Positions 1 to 7,783 of a DNA stretch of 9,238 bases are shown in pieces (the first letter of the stretch is position 1; each line of letters starts with the position of its first letter). The stretch covers positions 1 through 9,238 of the forward strand of contig JALQUJ010000222.1 of NCBI GenBank assembly GCA_023263825.1, given 5' to 3'. The translations under genes were made by a program, and so were the position numbers. This DNA comes from Porticoccus sp. (lineage in GTDB: Bacteria; Pseudomonadota; Gammaproteobacteria; Pseudomonadales; Porticoccaceae). Under the pieces are notes generated by a model, which was not told the origin of the DNA, ran no database searches, and was given only the letters and a program-made list of their open reading frames with translations.

Positions 1-1670
1 CCGAAGCTCAAGTCATGTTCCTCCAGGAGCAGTTGGAAGCCATGTCGGTAGCTGAGGGCTTCGACCCTTTGGAAATGGATCGTTATTCTCAATTACAACA
101 ACTATCTCGTTCCCTGCTTGAATCCTCTTCGGATTTACAGGACCTTAAAAATACGTTGGTTGATAAGTCTCGTGGGGCCGATGCTGAATTACTTGCCCAG
201 TCTCGTATTAATACCGACCTGCAAGAACAATTAATGCAATCACGCATGGTGCCGTTCCTTCGAATCGTACCCAGGCTGCGTCGTATGGTGCGTCAGCTCA
301 GCAATGAACTGGGTAAAAATGTAGAGTTTTATTTGGCCAATGTGGAAGGCGAGATGGATCGTGCAGTAATGGAACAAATGCTACCACCATTAGAGCATAT
401 GATCAGAAATTCCATCGACCACGGCATTGAACCAGAGGACGAACGAAGAAATGCTGGGAAGTCTGAAGCAGGTGCTATCTCCATTGGCTTGGTTCGTGAA
501 GGCGGCGATATCGTCATTCAAATAGCCGATGATGGTCGGGGCCTCAATATTGAGTCAATTCGCAGGCGAGCAATTGAGATGGGGTTGATGGCGGAAGACA
601 GTGATTTCAGCGATCAGGAAATTATTCAATTTATTTTCCAGCCAGGCTTCTCAACCACGGAAGAAGTAACCCAAGTCTCAGGCCGTGGTGTTGGCATGGA
701 TGCAGTGAATAGCCAAGTTCGAGAGCTGGGTGGTTTTGTACAAATTGTTACCCGTAAAGGGGAAGGTACTCAGTTTAGTATCCGTTTGCCATTTACGGTC
801 TCAGTTAACCGCGCACTGATGATTGATATTGGTGAAGACCGCTATGCCTTGCCATTGAACAGTGTCGATGGTGTGGTTCGGGTTAGTTCTATGGAACTGG
901 AACACTACTATCGTTTCCCCGATGCGAGACTTGAATATGCTGGTGGTCGCTACGAGGTGAGATACCTTGGTAGCTTGTTGAGTGAAGAGCTGACGCCAAA
1001 GGTCGATATGTCCGTGGAATCAGTCTTCCTGGTATTAGTGCACTCAGAAACTCGTCTCTATGCAGTTCAGGTTGATCGTTTGGCAGGCAGTAGTGAAATT
1101 GTGGTGAAAAGCCTTGGGCCACAATTCAGCAAAGTGCCGGGTTTATCCGGTGCAACGTCATTAGGTGATGGCCGAGTTGTAGTTATTCTTGATCTACTAG
1201 CGCTGTTGCGGGCACAGGTAACGGCTAAACCTGGGGTTGAAGTACTCGATTCAAGGGGAGAATCCAGTCAATCTGATGCGCCAACAGCAATGGTCGTTGA
1301 TGACTCGGTAACGGTAAGAAAAGTTGCCAGTCGATTCCTAGAACGTGAAGGATTCCAAGTTGTGACAGCTCGCGATGGCGTAGAGGCGATGCAGTTGCTA
1401 CAGGAAAATCAACCAGACATCATGTTGCTGGATATTGAGATGCCTCGCATGGATGGCTTTGAAGTGGCGCGAAGGGTTAAAGAAAGTGAAGAACTTAAAA
1501 ATATACCTATCATTATGATTACTTCCAGAACGGGAGAAAAGCACCGGGAGCGTGCTGTTGGTTTAGGTGTTGAAGGTTATCTAGGTAAACCATACCAAGA
1601 AGAAGAGCTGCTTGAAACCATGACAACATTTATGAAATTGGTAGAACAAGAAGAATCATCTAGTTCTTAA
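1..1670 (+). CDS. chpA: ChpA-like hybrid chemotaxis histidine kinase/response regulator, C-terminal part (5' end outside window)
   Basis: CheA-type kinase of the Pil-Chp system, which controls type IV pilus motility; it is cytoplasmic. The frame is open to the window edge, so the ATG at 15 is internal and the N-terminal HPt domains are missing from view. Counting from that ATG: dimerisation helices at about 20-100; HATPase at about 105-260, with N-box HMIRNSIDHG (128-137), G1 box ADDGRG (171-176), G2 box GRGVGMD (223-229) and GEGTQFSIRLP; CheW-like regulatory domain at about 265-400; CheY-like receiver at about 425-540, with acidic pair D429/D430, phospho-acceptor D473 (DIEMP), T503 and K525 (GKPY). 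The domain order HATPase-CheW-REC, with the receiver fused at the C-terminus, is typical of ChpA and PilL rather than of flagellar CheA. The next gene is chpC-like, which supports the assignment. The gene ends in TAA. All catalytic motifs in view are intact. Confidence 0.88.
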   Translation, partial: EAQVMFLQEQLEAMSVAEGFDPLEMDRYSQLQQLSRSLLESSSDLQDLKNTLVDKSRGADAELLAQSRINTDLQEQLMQSRMVPFLRIVPRLRRMVRQLSNELGKNVEFYLANVEGEMDRAVMEQMLPPLEHMIRNSIDHGIEPEDERRNAGKSEAGAISIGLVREGGDIVIQIADDGRGLNIESIRRRAIEMGLMAEDSDFSDQEIIQFIFQPGFSTTEEVTQVSGRGVGMDAVNSQVRELGGFVQIVTRKGEGTQFSIRLPFTVSVNRALMIDIGEDRYALPLNSVDGVVRVSSMELEHYYRFPDARLEYAGGRYEVRYLGSLLSEELTPKVDMSVESVFLVLVHSETRLYAVQVDRLAGSSEIVVKSLGPQFSKVPGLSGATSLGDGRVVVILDLLALLRAQVTAKPGVEVLDSRGESSQSDAPTAMVVDDSVTVRKVASRFLEREGFQVVTARDGVEAMQLLQENQPDIMLLDIEMPRMDGFEVARRVKESEELKNIPIIMITSRTGEKHRERAVGLGVEGYLGKPYQEEELLETMTTFMKLVEQEESSSS

Positions 1671-1747
1671 GAAGCAGCCCTTTTGGTTTAAGTAGCGTTT
1701 AATTCTAAAGATGATTATTAATAAAGTTTTTTCTACAGGAGCAGGCC

Positions 1748-2251
1748 ATGAGCCAGGTAGCCCCAGCAGAGCCTCAAGAAGTTGAAGAAATAAACTGTTT
1801 GTATGTTCCTTTAAGTGAGAGCGCATTGTTAGTTCCTATGTCAGCCGTTGCCGAGGTAATACAGGCTGTTGAGGTGTCGGCTCAGGAAAATGCTCCGGTA
1901 TGGTTTAATGGCTGGCTGGAATGGCGCCAAAAACGTGTTCCTCTGATTTCCTTTGAAGCGTTCAGTAATGAGAGCCGTGAGAGTTTTTCTGGCAGTTCAT
2001 CAGCATTGGTCATGAATACTTTGAGCCCTGAAAGGGGGCTTAGTTACTATGCGATTCATGCTCAGGATTTTTCACACCTTATTCGTATCGCAGAAGATGA
2101 CCCTTTGCAGCAAGTCGAAGGTCAAGGCCCAGCTCCACATGTTTTAATGCATGTAGAATTAGATGGTCAAATCATGCAGATTCCCGATTTTGAAAGCCTA
2201 GAATCGTATTTAGCCAGCAGCCTTCAATACTATGTTAAGAGCCTCAAATAG
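1748..2251 (+). CDS. chpC: ChpC-like CheW-domain chemotaxis coupling protein
   Basis: Single-domain CheW-like protein of 167 residues, close to the length I recall for Pseudomonas ChpC (about 168). Such adaptors link chemoreceptors to the ChpA kinase. The CheW fold covers about residues 14-155, and the stretch GWLEWRQKRVPLISFEAF (55-72) resembles the ChpC group more than flagellar CheW. There is no signal peptide or membrane segment, so it is cytoplasmic. The start is well set: AGGAG at 1737-1741 lies six bases before the ATG. It follows chpA by 77 bp on the same strand and is probably co-transcribed with it. The stop is TAG; because the protein is already of family length, TAG is clearly read as a stop here. 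No chpB is present between chpA and chpC. The assignment to ChpC rather than another CheW paralogue rests on context plus the motif. Confidence 0.8.
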   Translation: MSQVAPAEPQEVEEINCLYVPLSESALLVPMSAVAEVIQAVEVSAQENAPVWFNGWLEWRQKRVPLISFEAFSNESRESFSGSSSALVMNTLSPERGLSYYAIHAQDFSHLIRIAEDDPLQQVEGQGPAPHVLMHVELDGQIMQIPDFESLESYLASSLQYYVKSLK

Positions 2252-2394
2252 CACGATTTCTTTAGATAGCCCGCCAAGATCGCCTTGGTAGACAGATTCA
2301 CTAAAATTGCCAGTTGGTTGTGACTCCTGTAGTTTATGATTTGTGGGATGATTATTCTTACCCTAAAAGAAAGCACTGTTGAAAAGAGGTTCGT

Positions 2395-2411
2395 TGAAAA
2401 ACAGCTTTTCA
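2395..2411 (+). promoter_or_regulatory. Small hairpin in the phaC 5' leader
   Basis: TGAAAA (2395-2400) and TTTTCA (2406-2411) form a perfect six-pair stem with loop ACAGC, about 25 bases before the phaC ATG. GTTGAAAA also occurs twice, at 2378-2385 and 2393-2400, 15 bp apart. The stem is AT-rich and weak, and a regulatory role is only a possibility. Confidence 0.2.
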
Positions 2412-2436
2412 TCGCAGGTGAAAGTGGGAATTGAGG

Positions 2437-4161
2437 ATGTCCAAACAGAAAGAAAATTCTACCGAACAAGAGCAGGAAGAGCTTTTGATTAAGGCCACGG
2501 AGGCAACCATTGCCTTAAACCCATTGGTCGGGGTCAGCTCTGAAGAATTAAAAAAAATCCTCAAGCAAACGGCTAAACAAGCCATTAGGCAGCCTTCTAC
2601 CCTAGCGAAAAACAGTAAAAAGCTGGCAGGAAAAGTAGTCGATATCCTCAAGGGTACCGATAAGTTTGAAGAGCCTAAAGGCGATCGCCGTTTCGATGAT
2701 CCAGCCTGGGAAGAAAGTGCCGTTTATCACCGATTAAAACAAGCCTATATAGCCTGGGATGAGTCTATGGGTGAGCTTGTTGACGATCTCAGTCTAGATA
2801 CCACAGATGACCGTCGGGCCAAATTCTTTAAAGAAGTTGTGACCAGTTCATTGGCACCTACCAATTTTCTATTAAGTAACCCAAAAGCCATGCGAAAAGT
2901 GGTAGAGACTCGAGGCATGAGTTTGCTCAAGGGGTTACGTAATTATGTCTATGACGTAAAAAACAACAATGCCATGCCCTCCCAAGTGGATGTCAGTCAG
3001 TTTAAGGTGGGAGAAAACTTGGCAACTTCAGAAGGGGCTGTAGTTTTTCGCAATGAAGTTCTCGAATTAATCCAGTACAAGCCCCCCACTGTAAAAGTTT
3101 ATAAGCGCCCATTGCTTATTATTCCCCCCCAGATTAATAAGTTTTATATCTATGATTTAACGGCGGAAAAAAGCTTTATCCAATTTTGTTTGTCCCAAGG
3201 GTTCCAGGTTTTTATCATTAGCTGGAAGAACCCGTCACCTGAACATCGCCATTGGGATATGAGTACCTATGTGGACTCTGCACGCGATGCTGTCAACGCT
3301 ATTATAGATATCACGCGAAGTGATGATATTAATCTGGTAGGTGCCTGTGCTGGAGGCATCACAGCTTCTATCCTGTCTTATTGTTTAAATAAGGATGCCA
3401 AGATTGTTAACAGCCTGAGTTTGTCCGTTTGTATGCTTAGCATGCATTCTAACGACATGGATCTAAATGCATTTACGTCTCCCGCAACATTGAAAGCCGC
3501 CAGAGCAAGCTCACAGGAAAAGGGGGTGCTTGAGGGGGCTGAGCTGGCAAAAGTATTTAGCTGGATGAGGCCGAATGATTTGGTGTGGAATTACCACGTA
3601 AATAACTATTTGATGGGGGAGGCCCCACCGGCTTTTGATCTATTGTTCTGGAACAGTGATTCAACCAATTTGCCCGCCCAACTACACAGTGATTTCCTCG
3701 ATTTGTATGAAGAAAATTTGTTGTACAAAGGTGAGATGGAAGTGCTGGGCGAAAAGATTGACCTGGCAGAACTGGATTGTGATAAATATGTGACAGCTGG
3801 CCTGACTGACCATATTACGCCATGGAAAGCTTGCTATAAAACGACACAGTTTGTCGGTGGAGATATTCGTTTTGTACTAAGTTCTAGTGGACATATTCAG
3901 AGCCTGGTGACACCGGTACCAGATAAAAATTCTAATCAGGCCAGCAATAAAAAGGCGAAATATTTTTATGCCGATAACTTGCCGCCGTTAGCTGAAGATT
4001 GGTTGGAAGAAGCTGAGCAACATCCGGGTTCCTGGTGGGAGGATTGGTCTATATGGTTGGCCAACCGCTCAGGGGCCAAAAAAGCAGCAAGAAAGACATT
4101 GGGAAGCCCTCGTCATAAACCTATGGAAAATGCTCCTGGGTCTTACGTTTTTAATCGTTGA
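2437..4161 (+). CDS. phaC: Poly(3-hydroxyalkanoate) synthase (PhaC, class I/II type)
   Basis: Polymerises (R)-3-hydroxyacyl-CoA into polyhydroxyalkanoate storage granules, releasing CoA; it acts at the granule surface. 574 residues from the ATG at 2437. The PhaC N-terminal domain covers about residues 70-240, followed by an alpha/beta-hydrolase fold. The lipase-like box GACAGG carries the nucleophile Cys304 (codon 3346-3348). The other triad members are Asp458 (GLTDHITPW) and His486 (SSSGHIQ). Other family signatures are LLIIPPQINKFYIYDL, FIISWKNPSPE, FWNSDSTNLPAQLH and the C-terminal APGSYV. The PPQINKFY and ISWKNP segments resemble the Pseudomonas (class II) enzymes, but chain-length specificity cannot be read from this. 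A TTG at 2431 is an alternative in-frame start; I prefer the ATG because GGGA at 2426-2429 sits about seven bases before it. The MaoC-like hydratase downstream could supply the monomer. Ends in TGA. Confidence 0.92.
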   Translation: MSKQKENSTEQEQEELLIKATEATIALNPLVGVSSEELKKILKQTAKQAIRQPSTLAKNSKKLAGKVVDILKGTDKFEEPKGDRRFDDPAWEESAVYHRLKQAYIAWDESMGELVDDLSLDTTDDRRAKFFKEVVTSSLAPTNFLLSNPKAMRKVVETRGMSLLKGLRNYVYDVKNNNAMPSQVDVSQFKVGENLATSEGAVVFRNEVLELIQYKPPTVKVYKRPLLIIPPQINKFYIYDLTAEKSFIQFCLSQGFQVFIISWKNPSPEHRHWDMSTYVDSARDAVNAIIDITRSDDINLVGACAGGITASILSYCLNKDAKIVNSLSLSVCMLSMHSNDMDLNAFTSPATLKAARASSQEKGVLEGAELAKVFSWMRPNDLVWNYHVNNYLMGEAPPAFDLLFWNSDSTNLPAQLHSDFLDLYEENLLYKGEMEVLGEKIDLAELDCDKYVTAGLTDHITPWKACYKTTQFVGGDIRFVLSSSGHIQSLVTPVPDKNSNQASNKKAKYFYADNLPPLAEDWLEEAEQHPGSWWEDWSIWLANRSGAKKAARKTLGSPRHKPMENAPGSYVFNR

Positions 4162-4234
4162 TACATATTCTTGTCTTAATTCTCTAGTAGATTTTCCTCA
4201 TATACATTCTTAAAAAGGCTTAAGGGTATTGTGG

Positions 4235-4654
4235 ATGAACAGTCAACTCAGAGGTCAATCGAATTGGTTTACCATCAGCCAACAGAAAATTAATCAGTTC
4301 GCTGATGTAACATTGGATCATCAGTACTTACATGTTGACCCAGAACGTGCAGCAAAAACACCGTTAGGTGGAACCGTTGCACATGGTTTTCTTTACCTCA
4401 CGTTGTTACCCCATTTAATGCTGGATGAACTCATGGCCCAGATAGGTGAAGTGACTATTTTGAACTATGGAGTAAATCACCTGCGATTTATCACACCTGT
4501 TTATGCCGGAAGTAGCGTTCAGCTTAATTAGATGTTGTTGTCCGATAAAGTTAAGGGTGAAGGGCGGTTGTTGACTATAGATACATCCATAAATATTAAG
4601 GATAAAAACAAGCCCGCCCTGTTGGCCGAATGGCTGCTCTATATTCTGGATTAA
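4235..4654 (+). pseudogene. MaoC-like (R)-specific enoyl-CoA hydratase, interrupted by in-frame TAG at 4529-4531
   Basis: Hot-dog-fold hydratase that adds water to trans-2-enoyl-CoA to give (R)-3-hydroxyacyl-CoA. The start chosen is ATG 4235, with AAGGG at 4222-4226 eight bases upstream; a TTG at 4229 is the alternative. The MaoC signature FADVTLDHQYLHVDPERAA has catalytic-type Asp28 and His33, spaced as in PhaJ, followed by GGTVAHGFL and NYGVNHLRF. Translation stops at TAG after 98 residues, yet the same frame continues directly with 40 residues (4532-4651, ending TAA). These look like the missing C-terminal strands of the family, including KPALLAEWLLYI, which resembles the usual KPACVAEW-type end. 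Read through, the gene is 139 codons, roughly family length. The codon after TAG is ATG, so termination-reinitiation could give two chains. It may be a recent nonsense mutation, a base-call error, or a split or suppressed gene. It lies 73 bp after phaC and fits as monomer supplier. Confidence 0.75.
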
Positions 4655-4705
4655 TTTGGCTCAGGTTTTTTTATACACTTAGCGCTATAAATGGAATTAG
4701 CAGCT

Positions 4706-5752
4706 TTAGTGAGTGCTAAATAATTTAGCGCGTACAGTTTCCCGGTATTTTGAAGGTGAGGTGCCAAAATGCTGGCTAAATGTTTTGCTGAAAGATGCTG
4801 CATCCTGATAACCGCTGAGCGCTGCTATTTCCGAAATAGACAGATTGGATTTTTGCAAAAGTTCACGGGCATTATTTAAGCGGGTAGTTTGCAAATACTC
4901 CAAGGGTGTTTTTCCCAAAGCATTTTTAAAGCGGCGGTTAAAGGTACGTACGCTGAAGTCAAACTGCTGAGCAACTTCAGATATTTTTACCGGTTTACTA
5001 AAATTATCTTCAAACCATATCTGTGCCTGAACCACTTGTTCATCAGGGTGTTGCTGGACATCATCAGAAAAGTAACTGGTAGGTTCGAACGTACTTCGAA
5101 TTTCGTGAAAAAAGTTACGTTCAACCTGAGTCGCGGCACCACGGCCATATAACCGCGCCACCAAATGTACCATCAACTCTGCCATCGCATTCACACTGGC
5201 CGCACAATAAAGGTTGCCAGCCTGGGTAATAAAATACTGGCGTTTTAATTCAACCTCAGGGTAATCCTTTTGGAAGCGATCAAAATAATGCCAATGGGTT
5301 GTGGCAGGCTGATTATTTAATAGCCCTGCTTCTGCGAGAAAACAAACACCCGTACCTACTGCAATCATTACTGCACCCTGTTGCGCTTGTTGTTGTAACC
5401 AAGGGATATAGTGTTGGTACTTTTTCAGCGCCGGGCGAGGGTTTCGCCACAAAGCCGGCAAGCTGATAATGTCACACTGATGCACCTCATCAATGCTTTT
5501 TGCCGGGTTAATATAAAAACCTGAGGGCGATGCAACGGGGGTTTTATCAATAGACAGGGTAAAAGCCTCTACACGACGGGTTTCTGGATTGACAGGGCGT
5601 GCAGAGGCTTCAGCCGTGCGAAGCATTTCAACTGGCAATGTGGCACTGGTGCCTAATAAGTTGTCATATAGTAATGTGGCCACGTGAAGAGGTGGGGATC
5701 CTTCCGAGACTTTTTTATCCGTTGTAGGTTTAATAGGTGTTTTTTTGGCCAT
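4706..5752 (-). CDS. GlxA-family (DJ-1/PfpI + AraC HTH) transcriptional regulator
   Basis: Predicted cytoplasmic DNA-binding regulator of 348 residues from ATG 5752. The N-terminal DJ-1/PfpI-like domain covers about residues 22-190, including the family stretch GTGVCFLAEAGLLNNQPATTHW (about 133-154). Many GlxA relatives have Cys in a TG-containing elbow here; this one reads AVGTGVC, with Gly at the usual Cys position, so the domain is probably a ligand or oligomerisation module, not an enzyme. The C-terminal AraC tandem HTH covers about residues 239-337: ISEVAQQFDFSVRTFNRRFK is the first helix-turn-helix, and ISEIAALSGYQDAASFSKTF the second. No Shine-Dalgarno is visible before the ATG. An in-frame TTG at 5782 would add ten residues but also lacks a ribosome site. 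Divergent from fabY, with phased repeats in the gap, which suggests autoregulation and possibly control of fabY. The effector is unknown. Confidence 0.85.
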   Translation of the reverse strand: MAKKTPIKPTTDKKVSEGSPPLHVATLLYDNLLGTSATLPVEMLRTAEASARPVNPETRRVEAFTLSIDKTPVASPSGFYINPAKSIDEVHQCDIISLPALWRNPRPALKKYQHYIPWLQQQAQQGAVMIAVGTGVCFLAEAGLLNNQPATTHWHYFDRFQKDYPEVELKRQYFITQAGNLYCAASVNAMAELMVHLVARLYGRGAATQVERNFFHEIRSTFEPTSYFSDDVQQHPDEQVVQAQIWFEDNFSKPVKISEVAQQFDFSVRTFNRRFKNALGKTPLEYLQTTRLNNARELLQKSNLSISEIAALSGYQDAASFSKTFSQHFGTSPSKYRETVRAKLFSTH

Positions 5753-5784
5753 AATGACAAAATATATGTCTATAAATGACAAAA
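5753..5784. promoter_or_regulatory. Candidate AraC-type operator: 10-bp direct repeat, 22-bp period
   Basis: AATGACAAAA occurs at 5753-5762 and again in the same orientation at 5775-5784. The offset is 22 bp, about two helical turns, close to the spacing of half-sites bound by AraC-family proteins. The repeats lie between the regulator start (5752) and fabY (5841), and overlap the predicted -10 region and spacer of the regulator promoter. Binding by the adjacent regulator is inferred, not shown. Confidence 0.4.
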
Positions 5785-5789
5785 ATCAA
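5761..5789 (-). promoter_or_regulatory. Candidate sigma-70 promoter for the GlxA/AraC-type regulator
   Basis: On the minus strand, TTGATT (5789-5784) and TATATT (5766-5761) are separated by exactly 17 bp, matching -35/-10 consensus at four and five of six positions. Transcription would start near 5754, essentially at the ATG. That would fit the absent Shine-Dalgarno and suggests a leaderless or near-leaderless transcript. AT-rich sequence makes a chance match easy. Confidence 0.3.
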
Positions 5790-5840
5790 TGTGCTCTGCC
5801 TGATAGACTGCCAAGTATTCATTAGAAGGGTGTCGTATCA

Positions 5841-7742
5841 ATGCAAGCACTGCCTGTTATCGTAGGTTTTGGGGGTTATAACGCCGCAGGAAGAAGTTCT
5901 TCCCATCAGGCTTTTCGCAGAACAGTGCTGGAAGCACTCCCACAACATGAACAGCAAAAAACCATTGTAGGCCTTGCCTGCTTGATGAAACTGGTGTCTT
6001 GGGATGGTGAGAGTTATCGTGATGCTGATAATACGACCCTTAATGCAGAACAAGTAGTTGATCAGTATGAAGAGAAAGTCCTTGAAGGCACCTTGATTCG
6101 TCGCCTGGAAAATACTCTGTTTGATCCGGCTAAAATCTATGGCCACAAACGCGTGTACTTGGAAACAAAAGACGGTGACGGCTTCACTTTTAAAGTGAGC
6201 AAGCGGGACTTACCTGAATCTATCCCAGAACATTGGGATGTGAAGCCCCTAGAAGGCAGCGCCTATGAAGTTCATATCCAGGGTGTGGGTGAATTTATGG
6301 TGCCGGTTTATTCAGAGCAAGAAGCAAAAGCCGCAGGGCAATTGCCTTCAGGCTTTGATCCGGCGGCACAATACAAATCCCGTTTTCATCCCCGTGGATT
6401 ACAACTGGCACTTTTAGGTGCCAGTGATGCATTGGGGTCCGTTGGTATTCCCTGGGATACCATTGCTGCCAGCGTTCGTCCCGATGAAATTGGTGTCTAT
6501 TGCACCAGTATCATGGGGCAAGTAACAAAAGATGGTTTAGGTGGTTTACTACAAGGTCGTTTACTCGGAGAAAGGACAACCTCAAAGCAGTACGCTATGG
6601 CACTTAATACCATGCCGGCAGATTTTGTGAATGCCTATGTCCTGGGCAGCATTGGTCATACGGCGGCGATTACCGGTGCCTGTGCTTCTTTTTTATATGT
6701 CTTACAGTCAGCAGTACAAGATATTCGCAGTGGTCGTCGCAGGGTTGCCATTGTCGGCAGTGCCGAGGCCGGGTTAACTCCAGAAATTATGGCCGGGTTT
6801 ACCAACATGGGTGCCCTGGGTACCGATGAAGGCTTGTGTAAGCTGGATGGCACGGAAACACCGGATTGGCGCAGAGCCAGTCGTCCATTTGGCGAAAACT
6901 GTGGATTTAGTATTGGTGAAGGCGCTCAATATACAGTTCTGATGGACGATACATTAGCAATGGAACTAGGTGCTGATATACATGGTGCTGCTACGGATGT
7001 TTTTGTTAACGCCGACGGTGTTAAAAAATCGATTTCAGCACCTGGTGCAGGTAACTACGTTTCCTTTGCCAAGGCTGTTGCATCTGCCGTTGCCACTGTT
7101 GGAGAAGAGTCTGTCAGAAAACACAGTTTCATTCATGCTCATGGTTCTAGCACACCGGCAAATCGGGTGACAGAATCTGAAATTTTTGACCGTGTTGCCA
7201 AGGCATTTGATATTCATGATTGGCCGGTGACTGCGGCAAAAGCCTTTGTTGGGCATTCCCTGGCGGGAGCGAGCGGTGATCAGTTTGCCTTTGCATTGGG
7301 TACCTTTAAGTACGATATCGTGCCGGGTATTAAAACCGTCGATAAAATTGCGGAAGATGTACATCAGGAGCGAATGCTTTTCCCATTAGAAGACCTTGAT
7401 GTCAGTGATCGAAAAATGGACGTAGCCTTTATTAACTCAAAAGGATTTGGTGGGAATAATGCCACGGCGGTTCTATTATCGCCCAACAAAGTAGAGCAAA
7501 TGCTGTCCCGTCGATACGGACAAGCAATGTCTGATTACCAGCGACGCAGAGAGCAAACCCGTAAAGCCGCAGCAGATTACTCAAGCCGAGCGGATAACGG
7601 AGAGGTCAATGTCGTTTATCGGTTTGGTGATCCATTGATTGATGAAACAGGTATCGATATCAGCCAAGATGGCATCCAGATGCCCGGGTACGAACAAAAA
7701 GTTGTGTTTGATAAAGTTAATCCATGGAGCGATATGGGTTAA
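5841..7742 (+). CDS. fabY: FabY-type beta-ketoacyl-ACP synthase (acetoacetyl-ACP synthase)
   Basis: Condensing enzyme with 633 residues, close to the Pseudomonas aeruginosa FabY (PA5174, about 634 from memory). FabY starts type II fatty acid synthesis by joining acetyl-CoA and malonyl-ACP in the cytoplasm. It is much longer than FabB/FabF (about 410), with an extended N-terminal part (about 1-185). The thiolase-fold core carries active-site Cys281 (TGACASFLY), His434 (HAHGSSTPAN), Lys467 and His472 (AAKAFVGHSLAGASG) and the glycine-rich NSKGFGGNNA loop (532-541). The C-terminal tail after about 550 is charged and beyond the core. No acyl-carrier or other polyketide domain is fused, so a polyketide role is less likely. 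The ribosome site AGAAGGG (5824-5830) is ten bases before the ATG. Monocistronic by layout: divergent from the regulator and convergent with the EAL gene. All catalytic residues are present. Confidence 0.82.
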   Translation: MQALPVIVGFGGYNAAGRSSSHQAFRRTVLEALPQHEQQKTIVGLACLMKLVSWDGESYRDADNTTLNAEQVVDQYEEKVLEGTLIRRLENTLFDPAKIYGHKRVYLETKDGDGFTFKVSKRDLPESIPEHWDVKPLEGSAYEVHIQGVGEFMVPVYSEQEAKAAGQLPSGFDPAAQYKSRFHPRGLQLALLGASDALGSVGIPWDTIAASVRPDEIGVYCTSIMGQVTKDGLGGLLQGRLLGERTTSKQYAMALNTMPADFVNAYVLGSIGHTAAITGACASFLYVLQSAVQDIRSGRRRVAIVGSAEAGLTPEIMAGFTNMGALGTDEGLCKLDGTETPDWRRASRPFGENCGFSIGEGAQYTVLMDDTLAMELGADIHGAATDVFVNADGVKKSISAPGAGNYVSFAKAVASAVATVGEESVRKHSFIHAHGSSTPANRVTESEIFDRVAKAFDIHDWPVTAAKAFVGHSLAGASGDQFAFALGTFKYDIVPGIKTVDKIAEDVHQERMLFPLEDLDVSDRKMDVAFINSKGFGGNNATAVLLSPNKVEQMLSRRYGQAMSDYQRRREQTRKAAADYSSRADNGEVNVVYRFGDPLIDETGIDISQDGIQMPGYEQKVVFDKVNPWSDMG

Positions 7743-7783
7743 GAAAGGATGTGGGGCTAAAGCGTGGCTTGAGTTAAGGGGCG

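Noticed and set aside
15..17. ATG at 15 as the true start of the kinase gene
   Set aside because: The frame is open to the window edge and the HPt domains expected of ChpA are missing, so this ATG is internal.
2274..2288. CCAAG-ATCGC-CTTGG hairpin after chpC
   Set aside because: Only five base pairs and no run of T follows, so it does not qualify as an intrinsic terminator.
2249..2323. Readthrough extension of chpC past its TAG and a second TAG to a TGA
   Set aside because: chpC already has the expected family length, and the extension shows no CheW similarity.
2230..2651. Two minus-strand frames over the chpC-phaC gap and phaC start
   Set aside because: No family resemblance and no good ribosome site; one is opposite the phaC coding region. 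The gap is better explained as phaC upstream sequence.
4665..4671. Run of seven T after the hydratase gene as a terminator
   Set aside because: No stable GC-rich stem could be found directly upstream of the T run.
5838..6146. 102-residue reading frame on the minus strand over the fabY start
   Set aside because: Lies fully over the conserved fabY coding sequence, with no recognisable protein signature; a shadow frame.
7035..7364. 109-residue minus-strand frame inside fabY
   Set aside because: Opposite the conserved His active-site region of fabY; composition and lack of motifs indicate a shadow frame.
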